Below, piece by piece: positions 33,560 to 44,510 of a DNA stretch of 64,000 nucleotides; position 1 is the stretch's first letter; each line of letters begins with the position of its first letter. The stretch comes from Chalara sp. BL73 (lineage: Eukaryota; Ascomycota; Leotiomycetes; Helotiales). Where the stretch lies: positions 62,001-126,000 of the forward strand of contig CAKJVC010000095.1 in the NCBI GenBank assembly GCA_918026815.1. The letters run 5' to 3'. The notes below the pieces were generated by a model. That model saw only the letters and a program-made list of their open reading frames with translations, had not been told where the DNA came from and made no database searches. Both the position numbers and the translations under genes were made by a program.

Positions 33560-34560
33560 CAAGCTGTCACCAAGGAAACCAGAAGGTTAATAGACACCTA
33601 CAAAGCACCTGTGGAACCGAATTTTGAAAGAATCGCTCGCAAGGCAGCCGTGGCATCAATATCGTACATCGTCTTCGTTGACCTAAGAATCAGACCTGTT
33701 TGGGTGTTCGCCCCATACGACTCGGTATTGGGCTGTCCTTGTCTGGCGTCCAGGAAGCTGCTGGGTGCGTATCCCACGCAGTCGGAAACGGTGCTTGCCG
33801 ATCTCCAGTTGTGTGGCTGGCAGAGCCTCAGTAGGGTCCTTGTCCATAGGATCGTCCGTGTCGTCTACCTCTGCCTGGTTCTGCTGATCACCACGGCTGG
33901 CCACCCTGCAAGCTCTCCCTGCTGCCGTTTCTCTACCCCTCCCGCTTCTTCCTTTAGCGCTTCTCCACCAAGTTCCCTCCTCCCAAGTAATTCTACAGCC
34001 ACCCGAGTCTCCGGCTGCTCCCATTCAAGGCCCTGAGCCGGGGTACCACATCGACAAGCATCTCGCAGCTCTTCCGGTCGACCACCAGTTGTTTCGCTGC
34101 GTTCTGGACTCTGGATCTCGTCCTGTGGTGCCTCGGCCGAGCAAGGACTTGGGGAGGTAGGTGTGCGGGCCGATAATAACTCCATTTGCTACTCTCCCAA
34201 AGCCAACCCTAGTTCTTTCTCCAATTCAGCCATATTCTCATCTGTCCATCCATCATAGCCGCTGTTAGAAGACTAGGGGAGGGAGTAGAACACAGACTCC
34301 ACCGGCGTGCTTCCAGTGATATCGTCAACACCTTGCGGACTGATCTGATCTTGCAGTGGCTTGGAGGATTGGGGGAGGATCTGTGGTCGGGCTTGTGCGG
34401 GAGCAGAAGGTAACGCTATGGTACTCGTGAGCCACAAGTCCCGGGGCTAGCTCCTCAATATAGCGGCCCTCCTCAACGTCATACCGTGGACCGGATGCAT
34501 CAATAGATGAACTCTGTCGGCACCGAGGCGAATTCTGACGTTGGGAGGGAGTTACGTAGA
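33560..34560 (-). pseudogene. Decayed coding remnant, possibly chromodomain-like tail
   Basis: Minus-strand frames are GC-rich and Ser/Pro/Glu-rich (EELGLAL-like acidic helix near 34200, RSETTGGRPEEL). They end in QYRVVWGEHPNRSDS followed by TAG and VNEDDV; reading the TAG as TGG would give a W typical of a chromodomain-like RVxWxxxP..S.SWVNEDD tail. Several other stops and frame changes follow. I do not recognise the parent gene with certainty. Confidence 0.25.
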
Positions 34561-35034
34561 CTCGCGTTCAGTTAACACGCCTGGTATCAACTTCACCGGA
34601 AGCGCCTTCGGCCTGAACCCCCCAGCACGTGCCTCATCTGGGTCGTCGTCATTATCGAAAATCCATGGTCATCTACGTATAGTTAGCGGACCGCTTCTAA
34701 GCACAAAGGACAGCCGGTGCACTTACCTCAACTCCCACGCTAACGTTCACCCGACACTGATTGTATTTGGTCGACTTGCAGTCCAACCCTGTGAAGAGCT
34801 AGCTGTTCCAGACGTTAAAGGGTAAACCCGGTCTTCGAGGCCTCAGTTGAGATCTTCGGACGTAGTGCAACCCGAGAGAGCTCTTCGAGAGATGGAAGTC
34901 GTCGTCTGATTCATCGTCATCGTCAACGTCAACAAAAGCGCGCATATAATCTAGATTAAACAATTAGAACCAACGTAGCTTTTCCACATACTTTCAGCTC
35001 TTGCTGTCGTGTTTCTATCTGCCCCAATTTGACA

Positions 35035-35255
35035 TCAGACCGTTATATCTTTCGTCCCGTTCCGACCTTGTACTATCTGATGGTACAATCACCTCGCCTG
35101 GGTATTCACCACTTGCCGGAAACCTACCTGTACTCAAATTAAGAATCAACACGCAACCATAAAACCAAATATTGTAGATTCTATCAGTTGAAAGCTAAAT
35201 CAATACTTGTCGGCCATCCTTTGTTTTTGAGACAAAAATCTAGCCTTTTAGGCCT
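35035..35255 (-). repeat. Segment shared with the end of the tandem unit
   Basis: Counterpart of 18015-18215 and 27130-27325. It lies about 340 bp downstream of the zinc-finger gene stop codon, in the same relative order as at 27.1-28.5 kb. Confidence 0.6.
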
Positions 35256-35594
35256 TATTGTTCTGTTGTCCGTATGTGTTATAACTGTATCCTATTTCGC
35301 AATACCTCAGTTGGCACCCCCTCCCGTAAGCCGATAAAAACCCGCAGATAATATCCGTTTCAAGGTCCAGTTCAGCCCATCGCAAATACAAAGATTAGAG
35401 ACCCTATAAAAGGATAGCGAGAGATAGTAATAACCAAAAGCAAAACCTCCAAAAAGCAAAAAGCGCAAGTAAAAAGAATAAAAAGGATACTAAGGCAAGC
35501 AGGAAACAGAGACTTTAATTCCAATTAAATCACCGGTTCCAACGCCTCAACGCCAAAGAATATTTTGAGCTCTGGTTCGTCCTGATGTTGCCAT

Positions 35595-37180
35595 TTAGTA
35601 GTTGGAATAAGAGGTATCATACCGATAGTATGAGCCTGCTACACTTCCATTTGCTTGGAATCCATTTGTTTGGGAATTGCATGCGTAGCACGGAGCCCAG
35701 ATAATTCCATCCATATTTTGCAAATATCCGACCCCAGTGCAAGTGACGCAAGCCAGAGAAAATGAGGATGACGACTCCTGTTCGTAATCGTTGTTGTAGT
35801 TGATAGCCGGTGACTCTTCATTCATTTGCTGTTGGTGATTTGAATCTTGTGCTATTTCTTCACGAATCTTAATTCTTTCAGTTTCGCAAGTTTGCTTGCA
35901 CTGGTAACAGTCCCACGAGCCTTTAACTCTTACAAGACATTTCGAACAGCGCCACCACTGTACCGTAATTTGTCGTTCTTTAATCCATTTTTTCTGTGCT
36001 TTTTCCCGCTCTTTTTCAGTTACGCCTTTAGCTAGTTTAACAGCGCCGATATCTTCTTTATGATAGTCCTTTAAATGGTCTCTATAGTGGTCTTTGCGAT
36101 TAAATGGGTCATTCGATCGTGGACACTTAGAATAATCGCAGTTAAGTTGTAATCTTTGGTCGTCAGATGCGTGTACATTCATATAGTGTCGGTTAAGGTC
36201 TACTGGTCTTTTGAAACTCATGCAGCAGCCATTGGGAAATTTGCAAGGACAAGTGCCTTTCTTGAAATCGCTGCAGCTGAGTTAACTTGATATATCATTT
36301 TTGAGCTACGCTTTTCTCACCTCGAATCTAGATAGACCTTTGACGGCATTTCTGGAGAAGCTTCCCGTGATTGGGCTAGCTCCAAGTATGGCTGCTTGCC
36401 GTTTGGGACTTTGAAACTGTAGTACTTTAAATGTTCAGTTGCCGGTATTGGCCAACCCAAAGATGAAGGTGTATGCCTGGCATCGCTCTCGTAATGATTT
36501 GATTGAAGCCGTAGTTTTGTAAATTGATGGATTTCCTCATATGGTGGCTGCGTTAGTTCTTCGCTGTCGAATCTAGGAAAAGTGGGTTTGTAGTCGAAAA
36601 CCTGAGATTGCTCGCCATCAGACATTGTAGTGGGGGATGATGTACTAGAAGCCGAAAATCCTGAATGACGACTATCGCCAGAAAGATTCCGGAACATTGC
36701 GGTTCCGCCCGAGGCCACTGTTCGCCCTGTCGTGTCTAACCCGAAGCCTAGGCTCTGCTGAGAGATATGTCTTCTGTTCGAGCCTTGCTCAAACGAAGCA
36801 GAATGGTTGTGATGTATTTGTAGCGAAGTTAGGTGAGAGTCATTGTTCAGCTTCCTAAAATGATCCTGTGTATCATGTAGGGATGAAATGTGAGATGCTT
36901 CGGTTCGGCCTGCGGTACTTGATGAGGCGAAAACCGAAGTGCCGATTGCCTGTGAAGGTCCATGTGAAGGAGGTAAATGTCCTTTTGCGACTTTAGCCTG
37001 GTTTTGAGTATCTAGTTCATCATTATTGTGTGTTTCTGCGGCTTCGACTAGGTGTTGAGCGTCGAGTTTAGCATTGTTGTGTTGTTCCTCGGCCTTGACC
37101 AGGCGTTGATTGATATGGTTGGCCTTATTTCTTCCAAACTTCCTCCTGCAAAAGTTAAATAACCTGCGGCGTTTACCCAT
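35595..37180 (-). CDS. C2H2-type zinc-finger protein, 513 aa, two exons
   Basis: Exons 36321..37180 and 35595..36276 join in phase over a 44-nt intron (GTGAGA donor, GTTAACTC branch, CAG acceptor). This fuses two open frames that look separate. The N-terminal ~280 residues are polar and low complexity (MGKRRRLFNFCRRKFGR basic start, His/Asn/Ser-rich middle, SQVFDYKPTFPRFDSEEL). The second exon opens with CSDFKKGTCPCKFPNGCC..LNRHYMNVH and LNCDYSKCPR..RKDHYRDHLKDYH, two C2H2-like fingers. Then come WWRCSKCLVRV..WDCYQCKQTC and ACVTCTGVGYL..APCYACN, CxxC pairs that may form further zinc sites. It is likely a nuclear nucleic-acid-binding protein; the target is unknown. A decayed paralogue lies at 27690-28480. 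Confidence 0.82.
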
Positions 37181-37822
37181 CGCAAAAAACTTTCTTTTGT
37201 GAAGATAAGAAACCTCGCAGGCTCGTCAAGTAGTGCCGTCAAGTAGCGTGTAGAAGTGCGTTGATTCTTGAGATGCTCTGGGAAGCATCTATTCTTTGCC
37301 TATGTCAGTAAAATGAGTCGTTTTGAGCGTTTCAAACAGTGAAGGATAGCAAGTGGCCTTATTATCAATAACTTGATGTTTGGTGATCTTGTCAAGCTGG
37401 TGTTCTAAAAGGAATGGAATGGAGTAGGGTGCATTCAAACGAAAAGTAAAAGTGGGGAAAGAGCAAAACCCAATAACAGACAGCCACGCAGCATCCGTTG
37501 TGCTGGATTTGTCTCCCATCCCGCCATCTGACATGGCAGGGATACTCCTTGCTGCCCCATTATCCCTTAACCACCTCGATGAAGGAAATAGTGGGGACGC
37601 TAATGGTCTACGTTTTACTCGTACCCTCTAAATCACCATACATTATCCACTCAAGCTTTTCTACGCTTAAGCCCGACTACAATGGTACTGAATGGAACCT
37701 CGCGACTCTAACTGGCTATAATATGGCAACCATGGGCAACGGTATTGTGGATAGTGCGTGGCCTACTTGTGTAGGATGTGCAATGCTCAGCAGGAGTTTA
37801 ATAAAAATAGGCACGACAGTAC
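37181..37822. other. Gene-free stretch upstream of the zinc-finger gene
   Basis: No recognisable gene; an open frame of 121 codons (37498-37863, +) runs into the LTR and has no family features. Confidence 0.4.
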
Positions 37823-37994
37823 TGTCACGCCTCGTGCTCTGGAGCACACATGACCTATATTAACCGAGCTCTCAGAGCTCTCCGCGTATATATAGCCTGC
37901 CCTCCCCAAGCCCGTCTTCCTTGCTTAGTTTTAGATTCTCTGTATGATACCACCGTTGCCCCCTATCTGTAGATCTACAGTACGTGTCGTGACA
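37823..37994 (+). mobile_element. Solo LTR, ~172-bp family, with target duplication
   Basis: 172 bp from TGTCACGCCTCG to ..GTGTCGTGACA. It is flanked by the 5-bp direct repeat AGTAC (37818-37822 and 37995-37999). Contains TATATATAGCC and GATACCACCGTTGCCCC. The intact TSD shows direct integrase-mediated insertion followed by LTR recombination, or a single-LTR-like non-autonomous element. Confidence 0.85.
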
Positions 37995-39236
37995 AGTACC
38001 AGCTGCTTGTATAAAGTGCTTCGATAAGTATTGTGGGCACGGAGCAGTGAATTCTACCTTGCCAGTTAACTATAAGCCGATATTAAAGTTGGAGATCGGC
38101 ACCGCCAGGTATGTCAGATTTAACAATAAGGGCTAACAATATGGTAACTTTTCTAGTTGTAGCGTTTTCCTTGCTTTTTAACCCATAATAAGGGTGCCTT
38201 GAGAGGACTAGCAAGCAATGTCTTCTACTATTTGGACTTATCTCCTCCACGGTTCATTGATGCACCACGAGTTTCCTCAGAAAATACTTGAAGGGTTCAA
38301 GTGGATCAAGGGTAGATGCCTTACGGGTCGACTTAGTCATGATACATACTTACCACTACATAGAATGGTTTCACCCAAACACTACGTATTTATTTGCATT
38401 TGTGTACCGTTAGAAGGAGTGAAAGGCCTTAATCGAAGTATTTTAAAAGGCGAGATGCGCAAAATTTGACATATTTTCACTTTATTCAACTTTAATCAGT
38501 ACCTTTGGTCGTATTCGTGTTAAAACATATTATTTTTTCGATACCTGATGACTGCGCTGATCCGAAAACTTGCTTGTACTTATGTGTTACCATAATTAAT
38601 ACAAGAATGTTGAACCATTTGAAGCATTTTCACTAGAAACAGGTGATACGCTGGTGGAGGTTCGATGGGATAGTTCCGTGTAAAAGTTCCAGTGTTCTAT
38701 TTCTTTTACCCCTAATAATACTTGCGAAACTTAATATCTTTACGGCAAAAGTTTAAACATATGAATAATAATTTTATGGCTTTTAAATTTACCCAATTCT
38801 TTAATTTAATATATCAATAAACTCAAACAGCCAAGAGGTAGCACATACAAGTAGAAGGAGAAATGGTGGTCTCGGCGTCGCAGATAAACTAATTAATTTG
38901 ACTCTGAAGTTATCAAATACATCGTCACTTGTAATCATCGAGATTCATAACATTAAAACCGACCGAAAAAACTCGCCCTGCCCCGACCAGAACCAGAAAC
39001 AACGAAATCCGTAAACGCATTAGTACCAGCCCCTGATCAGAAAGAACGATATAGAGAACCACAAACCATATAAACGCTAGCTGATAATTTTGAAATGGCG
39101 TTGTCATTTGCAGTATTAAACATGCTCCTGGCTCGTAATAGGATGAGTGGCGGATTCTGCGGTCTCTTTGGCATGTCCAGCACCACGATTAGACTTGCGC
39201 CACCAACGTTTCATTCGAGAGTTGGCTTCCATCTCA
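37995..39236. other. Gene-free AT-rich stretch
   Basis: Nothing coding recognised between the LTR and the MARVEL-like gene. Confidence 0.45.
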
Positions 39237-39888
39237 CTATTCGAGGACCTCATATCTGAATAATTTGTGCATACGTATATTCCCTATTCTATCATGTAAG
39301 TGGATGGTCTTCCCTGTACCAAGGATAAGTAGAAGTGCCTGGCTTACAAGAATCCCGCTAGTAAACCAGACCCAACCAGCAATGAAACTGAATGCGAGGG
39401 CAACCCGCCACTCTGAGCATCCTGCTGTTCCGACGACAGATTGCGTGATTGAGACGCGTGGGATTGTATACCAATACTTGCCCCAATAGTACCCCCAGTA
39501 GTTCCAATACCAATATGATTCGCATCCACCGGATATAGTGAGCTATAGTTGCATGTTACTATAAGTAAAACAGATAAAGGGCTTTCTTAACGCTAACAAT
39601 AAAGGAACTCACATTACATAACAATCCAAAAACAACTATCCAGCATATCCAGAGAACAAAGTCAAGAACAAAGAAGTAGAAGGAGTACTTTAGCGGAGGG
39701 AAAAGGATGAGAGAAGCGAGTATGCTAATGCCAGCGATTACTATAGCATAGATGATTCGAGAACTGGCGTGGGCATGAACAGAAGATAGAAAGTACAGAT
39801 ATCGTCCTAAGATGCCGGTAACGATAGCAGCGGAAATAAGTTCGCCGGAGCGGAGGATCACAGAACAGACCTTCGAGGCAGTACCCAT
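39237..39888 (-). CDS. MARVEL-like four-helix membrane protein, 193 aa
   Basis: Exons 39613..39888 and 39237..39542 (70-nt intron, GTGAG donor, CTATAG acceptor). There are four predicted membrane helices: GELISAAIVTGILGRYLYFL, IIYAIVIAGISILASLILF, FYFFVLDFVLWICWIVVFGLL and VALAFSFIAGWVWFTSGILV. Between helices 3 and 4 there is a Trp/Tyr-rich loop (SYWYWNYWGYYWGKYWYT) ending GTAGCSEWR, and the cytosolic tail reads ILGTGKTIHLHDRIGNIRMH. This layout is common in fungal MARVEL-domain (membrane-associating) proteins of unknown function. I chose the ATG at 39888 because upstream in-frame residues are not conserved-looking and the helix pattern begins here. Confidence 0.82.
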
Positions 39889-40815
39889 TGTAGTAGCAAA
39901 TATAATGACAATGAAAGGTTTTTGCTGAGTACCCCGTGGCTTTGTAGATACATAAATGTAAATATTATGCCACTCGAGGGGCAAAATTTGGTTTCTGAGT
40001 AGAATGTTGGGGAATAAGGAAGAGCCCATATAATATTAAATAGCCGGCACTTAGTCTATCAGAGCGCACTAGAAAATGTAAGTATTGTGACACTACGTAA
40101 TGTAAATGGACGTTACAATGCCCAGATAAACGCCAAGGCTGGGAGTCTGCCATCCTCACTGCTCTGGAACGAGATGGAGGATCGGGCAACTGGGGTGGCG
40201 TGTTGCTTAGCCGCCAAAAGTTTTTCGATATCACATGTAAGCGAGTGATTCAGGGCTCAGGGCCATGCTCAAACCAGGACAAAGAGAGCAGATCGGTTCG
40301 ATCAATCGATGACAGCCGCTTTCGTTTCTGCACATATGCATGGCGCTGAACAGGGATTACGTTTAATTAAAGTTTGACAAGTGGCGCACTTCGAAAATCA
40401 TAAACTACCTAATTTGCATTAGAAGTATTAAACTAAAGATGATTTGCAGTATGAGAAAGTGTCCAAACTAAAATAAACTCAAGATATTTCATAATTTGAT
40501 TAGTATTATCATTATCACTGCTTAAGGCACTGATAATGGCCTAACTTCAAAACGTGGCTTTTACTGGGATAATTGTTATCTGTTTCTAAATCACTTAGCG
40601 GAATTGATCCTTCCACCTTTTTGGCGGAATATGTAGGACCTGGCTGTGTAAGCATTTGACACGCATCTCGATTTCTCATTACTCAAAGCGTGTGGATGTA
40701 CGGATAGAGTAAATGCCATTGCCTCTTTCTTGATTCCAGCGAGAACTGACCTGTCCTCAGGACGCGTTCCAGGAACTTCGGGAAATTCAAGATACCTAAG
40801 CACTACTTATTCAAT
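39889..40815. other. Gene-free stretch
   Basis: No coding pattern recognised between the MARVEL-like gene and the oleate hydratase relic; the minus-strand frame continuing upstream of 39888 looks non-conserved. Confidence 0.4.
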
Positions 40816-41793
40816 ATGGCCAGTGGCCATACTGCCCAGAATGGACACTTGAGGCAACCCGAACTGACCAACGCATATCTTGGAGGAGATGGGATTGCAT
40901 CTTTGACGGCCGCTGTCCACCTTGTTCACGATGCACGAGTTCCTCTTTCGCAGGTACATATCCTGGAATAGAGACCAGGAGGATCATTGCATAGCACTGG
41001 AACTCCCGAAACCGGCTATGTTATGTTTCCTGAACAAATACTGAATTTCGGCTGCGTATGCTTATATGATCTACTATTTATTGTTCCCTCAATGAATAAT
41101 CCTGCGAAAACTGTGAAGCAGGAAATCAATGAATTTAACGCTGTGCCTGGAAACAAAACATACGCCAATTCTAAGCTTATTACAAAAGGCACAGACGGAC
41201 CGCAAATTGTGAATACCAAAAAACTTGGACTGAGAGAGAAAGACAGGCTCGACTTTTCAATACATTGAGGATCGGAGAGGATTAACAACTCTTAAAGACA
41301 ACAGCTGACTATTAAGTATTGCCGTCCCGCGCCAGCCATACTTCCTTAGCCAACCTGATAATGTCCAGGTATTTCGGGGTTGCGCGCTGTTGCCAGAGAA
41401 AACAGGCGATATTGTCCGCAAGCCAATGTTCGAGTGTACTGGCAAGGAAACCTTTTAAGGAACTCTTAGGACATCTCAACTTCCCTGAAGATTCTTTACG
41501 GCGAGATTCAATCACTATTCCACGCATGATACCGTATGCTGCGGGTCCGCTTCTGACAAGGAGATATAGAGATCGATCACAGGTCATTCTTAAAAGAAAG
41601 CAGTAATTTAGCACTATTGAGTCAGTTTGTTAATATTCCTGAGGATGGGGTGTTCCATCTGGAGTATAGCGTTAGGAAGACTCAGGCTGTGGCCTTCAAG
41701 ATGATGGGAATACAAAAGCAGCCGAAATATATCTGTAAAGGGGATAAAAAATTGATGAAATTGGCAAAGGTTCTAAAGGAGCTATTGTTATAG
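40816..41793 (+). pseudogene. Oleate hydratase (MCRA family) relic with internal deletion
   Basis: Flavoprotein that hydrates the double bond of unsaturated fatty acids; here broken. The N-terminal part from ATG 40816 reads AYLGGDGIASLTAAVHLVHD (FAD motif, with the usual GSG changed to GGD) and VPLSQVHILE, then TAG. It resumes at RPGGSLHSTGTPETGYVMFP, LNFGCVCLYDLL, INEFNAVPGNKTYA and LGLREKDRLDFS. After about 60 bp without homology it jumps to the C-terminal third: QPDNVQVFRGCALLPEKTGDIVRKPM, a frameshift, LLGHLNFPEDSL, PYAAGPLLTR, and finally IPEDGVFHLEYSVRKTQAVA and PKYICKG, ending TAG at 41791-41793. The middle of the protein, hundreds of residues including much of the substrate region, is missing. 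Family call is from block order; confident pseudogene. Confidence 0.8.
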
Positions 41794-43872
41794 TCCTTTT
41801 TCCAGCTGCCTTTAAAGGCGAAAGCAATGAAATTTCCTAATTGCTTTTCAGTTTCCACTAGCTACTTGGTAGTAATTGTAATAGAATAGCAATTATAGCG
41901 TTGAAATAATTACATGCATGCCTTGCAACAATCATTCGTAATGTTATGTTCGAAGGCAGGCAATGGCGAGCAATTTCAAACAGTAGAAACAATGATAGAG
42001 TAAACAGTTAATATTAAAATGAGTTATATTGTAATTAGAATAATTAATAACTGCGATTCGGAGGTAAAAACATGTTGTAAGCAAAAATATCCATATTAAC
42101 GGCCATATTCAACATCCCCTACATCACCAGGGTACAAGCGAAAAGCGCAGGCGATGACAATGCCTAAGTTAGCGGCCTCAGCTAGTCGCCTGACCTACGA
42201 GAAAACTTAACCCTTTCCGGGGTTTCCAGCCCGGGGATGGAGAGAGCAAGCAAGCTTCACCATCAACCCAGCGAGAGGGGATCCTTCCATATTCAGGGAT
42301 GATGCGAGAGTTGGATAAAAACTTTGAGGCGTTTACTATATACCGAGTCAATATATACCAAGTCCCATCCTGCGAAAGCACCCAGTATTTTAAGTAAGAT
42401 GCTGCAAACTTATCAGGTTTTTATTAAGCCGGAAACTGCATGGGCGTGAAAGTGGGGTGCAGATTAACTTTATTAATCTTAAGTCTAGATTTGGCGATTG
42501 TCTGCTGGAATACCAAAAGCCCATAACTGAGGCTCTCTCTTGGCAGTAATAGGCCTCTGTTCCGGTTGGCAAAACGGAAGTGACACAGTAAGCCACGATT
42601 GGAATCATATGTTTTTTAGAGAAGATCAGGAGAAAGTCTAGGCCTGGCGTTTGATTCGAGCCGGGATGAAAAGTACTTGGCAGTGGGATTGCGAGGATCA
42701 CATAATCACTTCGGGGTTCAAAACCCTGTACTACCCACCTCACAGCACCCTCTTCTTCTCGAATGTGATCTCGATTCCCCTCTTCAAGGATCTCATGTAT
42801 TCCCTGGTGGCTTGTGTGGCGTGCAAGGGTATATCCTGCCCGTCAACGTAATTAACTTTCGTGAATCATATATTAACGCATATTACAAGCGAGTGGTCCC
42901 TTTTTTACATACAAAAAAAGTCTGTGCATAAACGTGCACTTTATTTAATTATTATTATTATTATTATTCCTTTTAACGTGCTGTATCAGTCGAGGACTAT
43001 GTAGCACGGCCGGGGCACTCGGGCCAAGCAATTCGGTGGGGTGTTAACAATATATACAAAGTCTCGAGAGTAAAAAGAAAGAAGCAGGAGCACAAGTACC
43101 CTACAAGGACTGTACTAGCCAATATTAATAGACTAGTAGCCTTAACATACTCCTCCCAAAAACCTCTCATGTATTCCAGTGAGTGTTGAGGATCGAGTCC
43201 CTGTATATAGCCAAAGCATTCTCTTCCTTTTCATTTGACTCTTAAAACCACTTCCAAACTTTTCTTTCCTTCCGCAAGTATCCTTTCCTTTCTGCCGGCC
43301 TTGCTGTTTCCTTCCCAAGGCTTATTCTCTTCGTTTTCTTAGTAGTCAACGCCGGTCGTGGCTCGTACTAGGTGCCCAGAGGTTAGTCCCCCTTAGCGAA
43401 GGGCATGGAAACCGTAAAATGGTAGATAGATGTAGTCGTACAGAATTGCTTCGATGTCGAATTGAGGCTCAAAATAAAAGTGGGTCGAGTGAAAAATTTT
43501 CATGCTCCAGAGGGTATTCGACTGACAGTCGTCGCTCTGCCAGCGCGCAGGTGACCGAATGGCGAGTGCTGTAGAATAGGTTTTGCCTTATACGGAGGCT
43601 TGTAGTCTTTGATTCGAGTTGAAAGGACCTCTGTTTCGAGTGTTGCGTTGCACCGTGCGCTCTCGACTCCAGCTCGAATTGACTCAATCTCGGCTCTCCA
43701 GACGTGCTGAAGGTTCGTAGAGGGCACCGCGTACAGGTGTTGAGTCTTCGCCCTCCCACTTTATTTAATTGTTTATATAAAAATTTAAAATTTAAAATAT
43801 AAGCTTTCTATATTATGTATAAACAGAATTTTTTGCTTTTAAGGATTAATAATTATAATTATTGCTATATTA
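41794..43872. other. Gene-free stretch
   Basis: No recognisable gene. Contains an ATT microsatellite at about 42945-42967. Minus-strand open frames near 42390-42743 and 43469-43759 show no family features. Confidence 0.45.
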
Positions 43873-44044
43873 TATCACGTCCCGTCCTTGAATACCACGT
43901 GACTTACTGTAGCCGAGGCCCCAGAGCTTCTCACATATATAGAGCCCGCTCTCCTCGAGCTCCTCTCTTCTTTAGCTTTAGATTCTCTCGTATTATACCA
44001 CCGTTGCCCACTGTATCTGTAGATGCACAGCGCGTGCCGTGACA
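43873..44044 (+). mobile_element. Solo LTR, ~172-bp family
   Basis: Runs from TATCACGTCCCGTCC (first bases degenerate relative to TGTCACG) to ..GTGCCGTGACA. Contains CACGTGACTTACTG, CATATATAGAGCCCG, CTCCTCGAGCTCC, TATTATACCACCGTTGCCCA and TCTGTAGATGC. Flanks do not form a target duplication. Confidence 0.75.
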
Positions 44045-44510
44045 TTTGCGTTATTTTTGCGCTATTATTTCGTTCATATTATTTTCTTCTTATAAACTAC
44101 GTAATATAAATTTGCTAGAGTAACAATATTATTTTGAAAAACATGCTATTAAAATGTTATTTATTTAGTTTTTATTGTTGTTATTTTATTTACATTTTTA
44201 CACAATGCCAAGAAAAATATGACGCTCGCCTGTGAACTACGTTAGTAACACATTTTGGACATCGCCGAAAGCAGCACCTGAGTTTGTTTGCGACTGAGGC
44301 GAAAGGCTTTTTTACCCCACAGCTACCGTCCTGCATTTGCCACTGGCAGGTTCACGTCTTGTTTTTCGTCAACCTCATCTGTAAATTTCATGTGTATTGT
44401 TTTCGTTGTTAACATTCTTTTATTAATTAGGACACAGAGGCATACTCCATAACACAGAAGCAACCTTACTCGCCACGTACTAAATATTTGAATCTTCTTC
44501 ACTGTTCGCT
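44045..44510. other. AT-rich stretch upstream of the RTG2 homologue
   Basis: Strongly AT-rich up to about 44210, then the presumed promoter region of the next gene. Nothing coding recognised. Confidence 0.4.
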
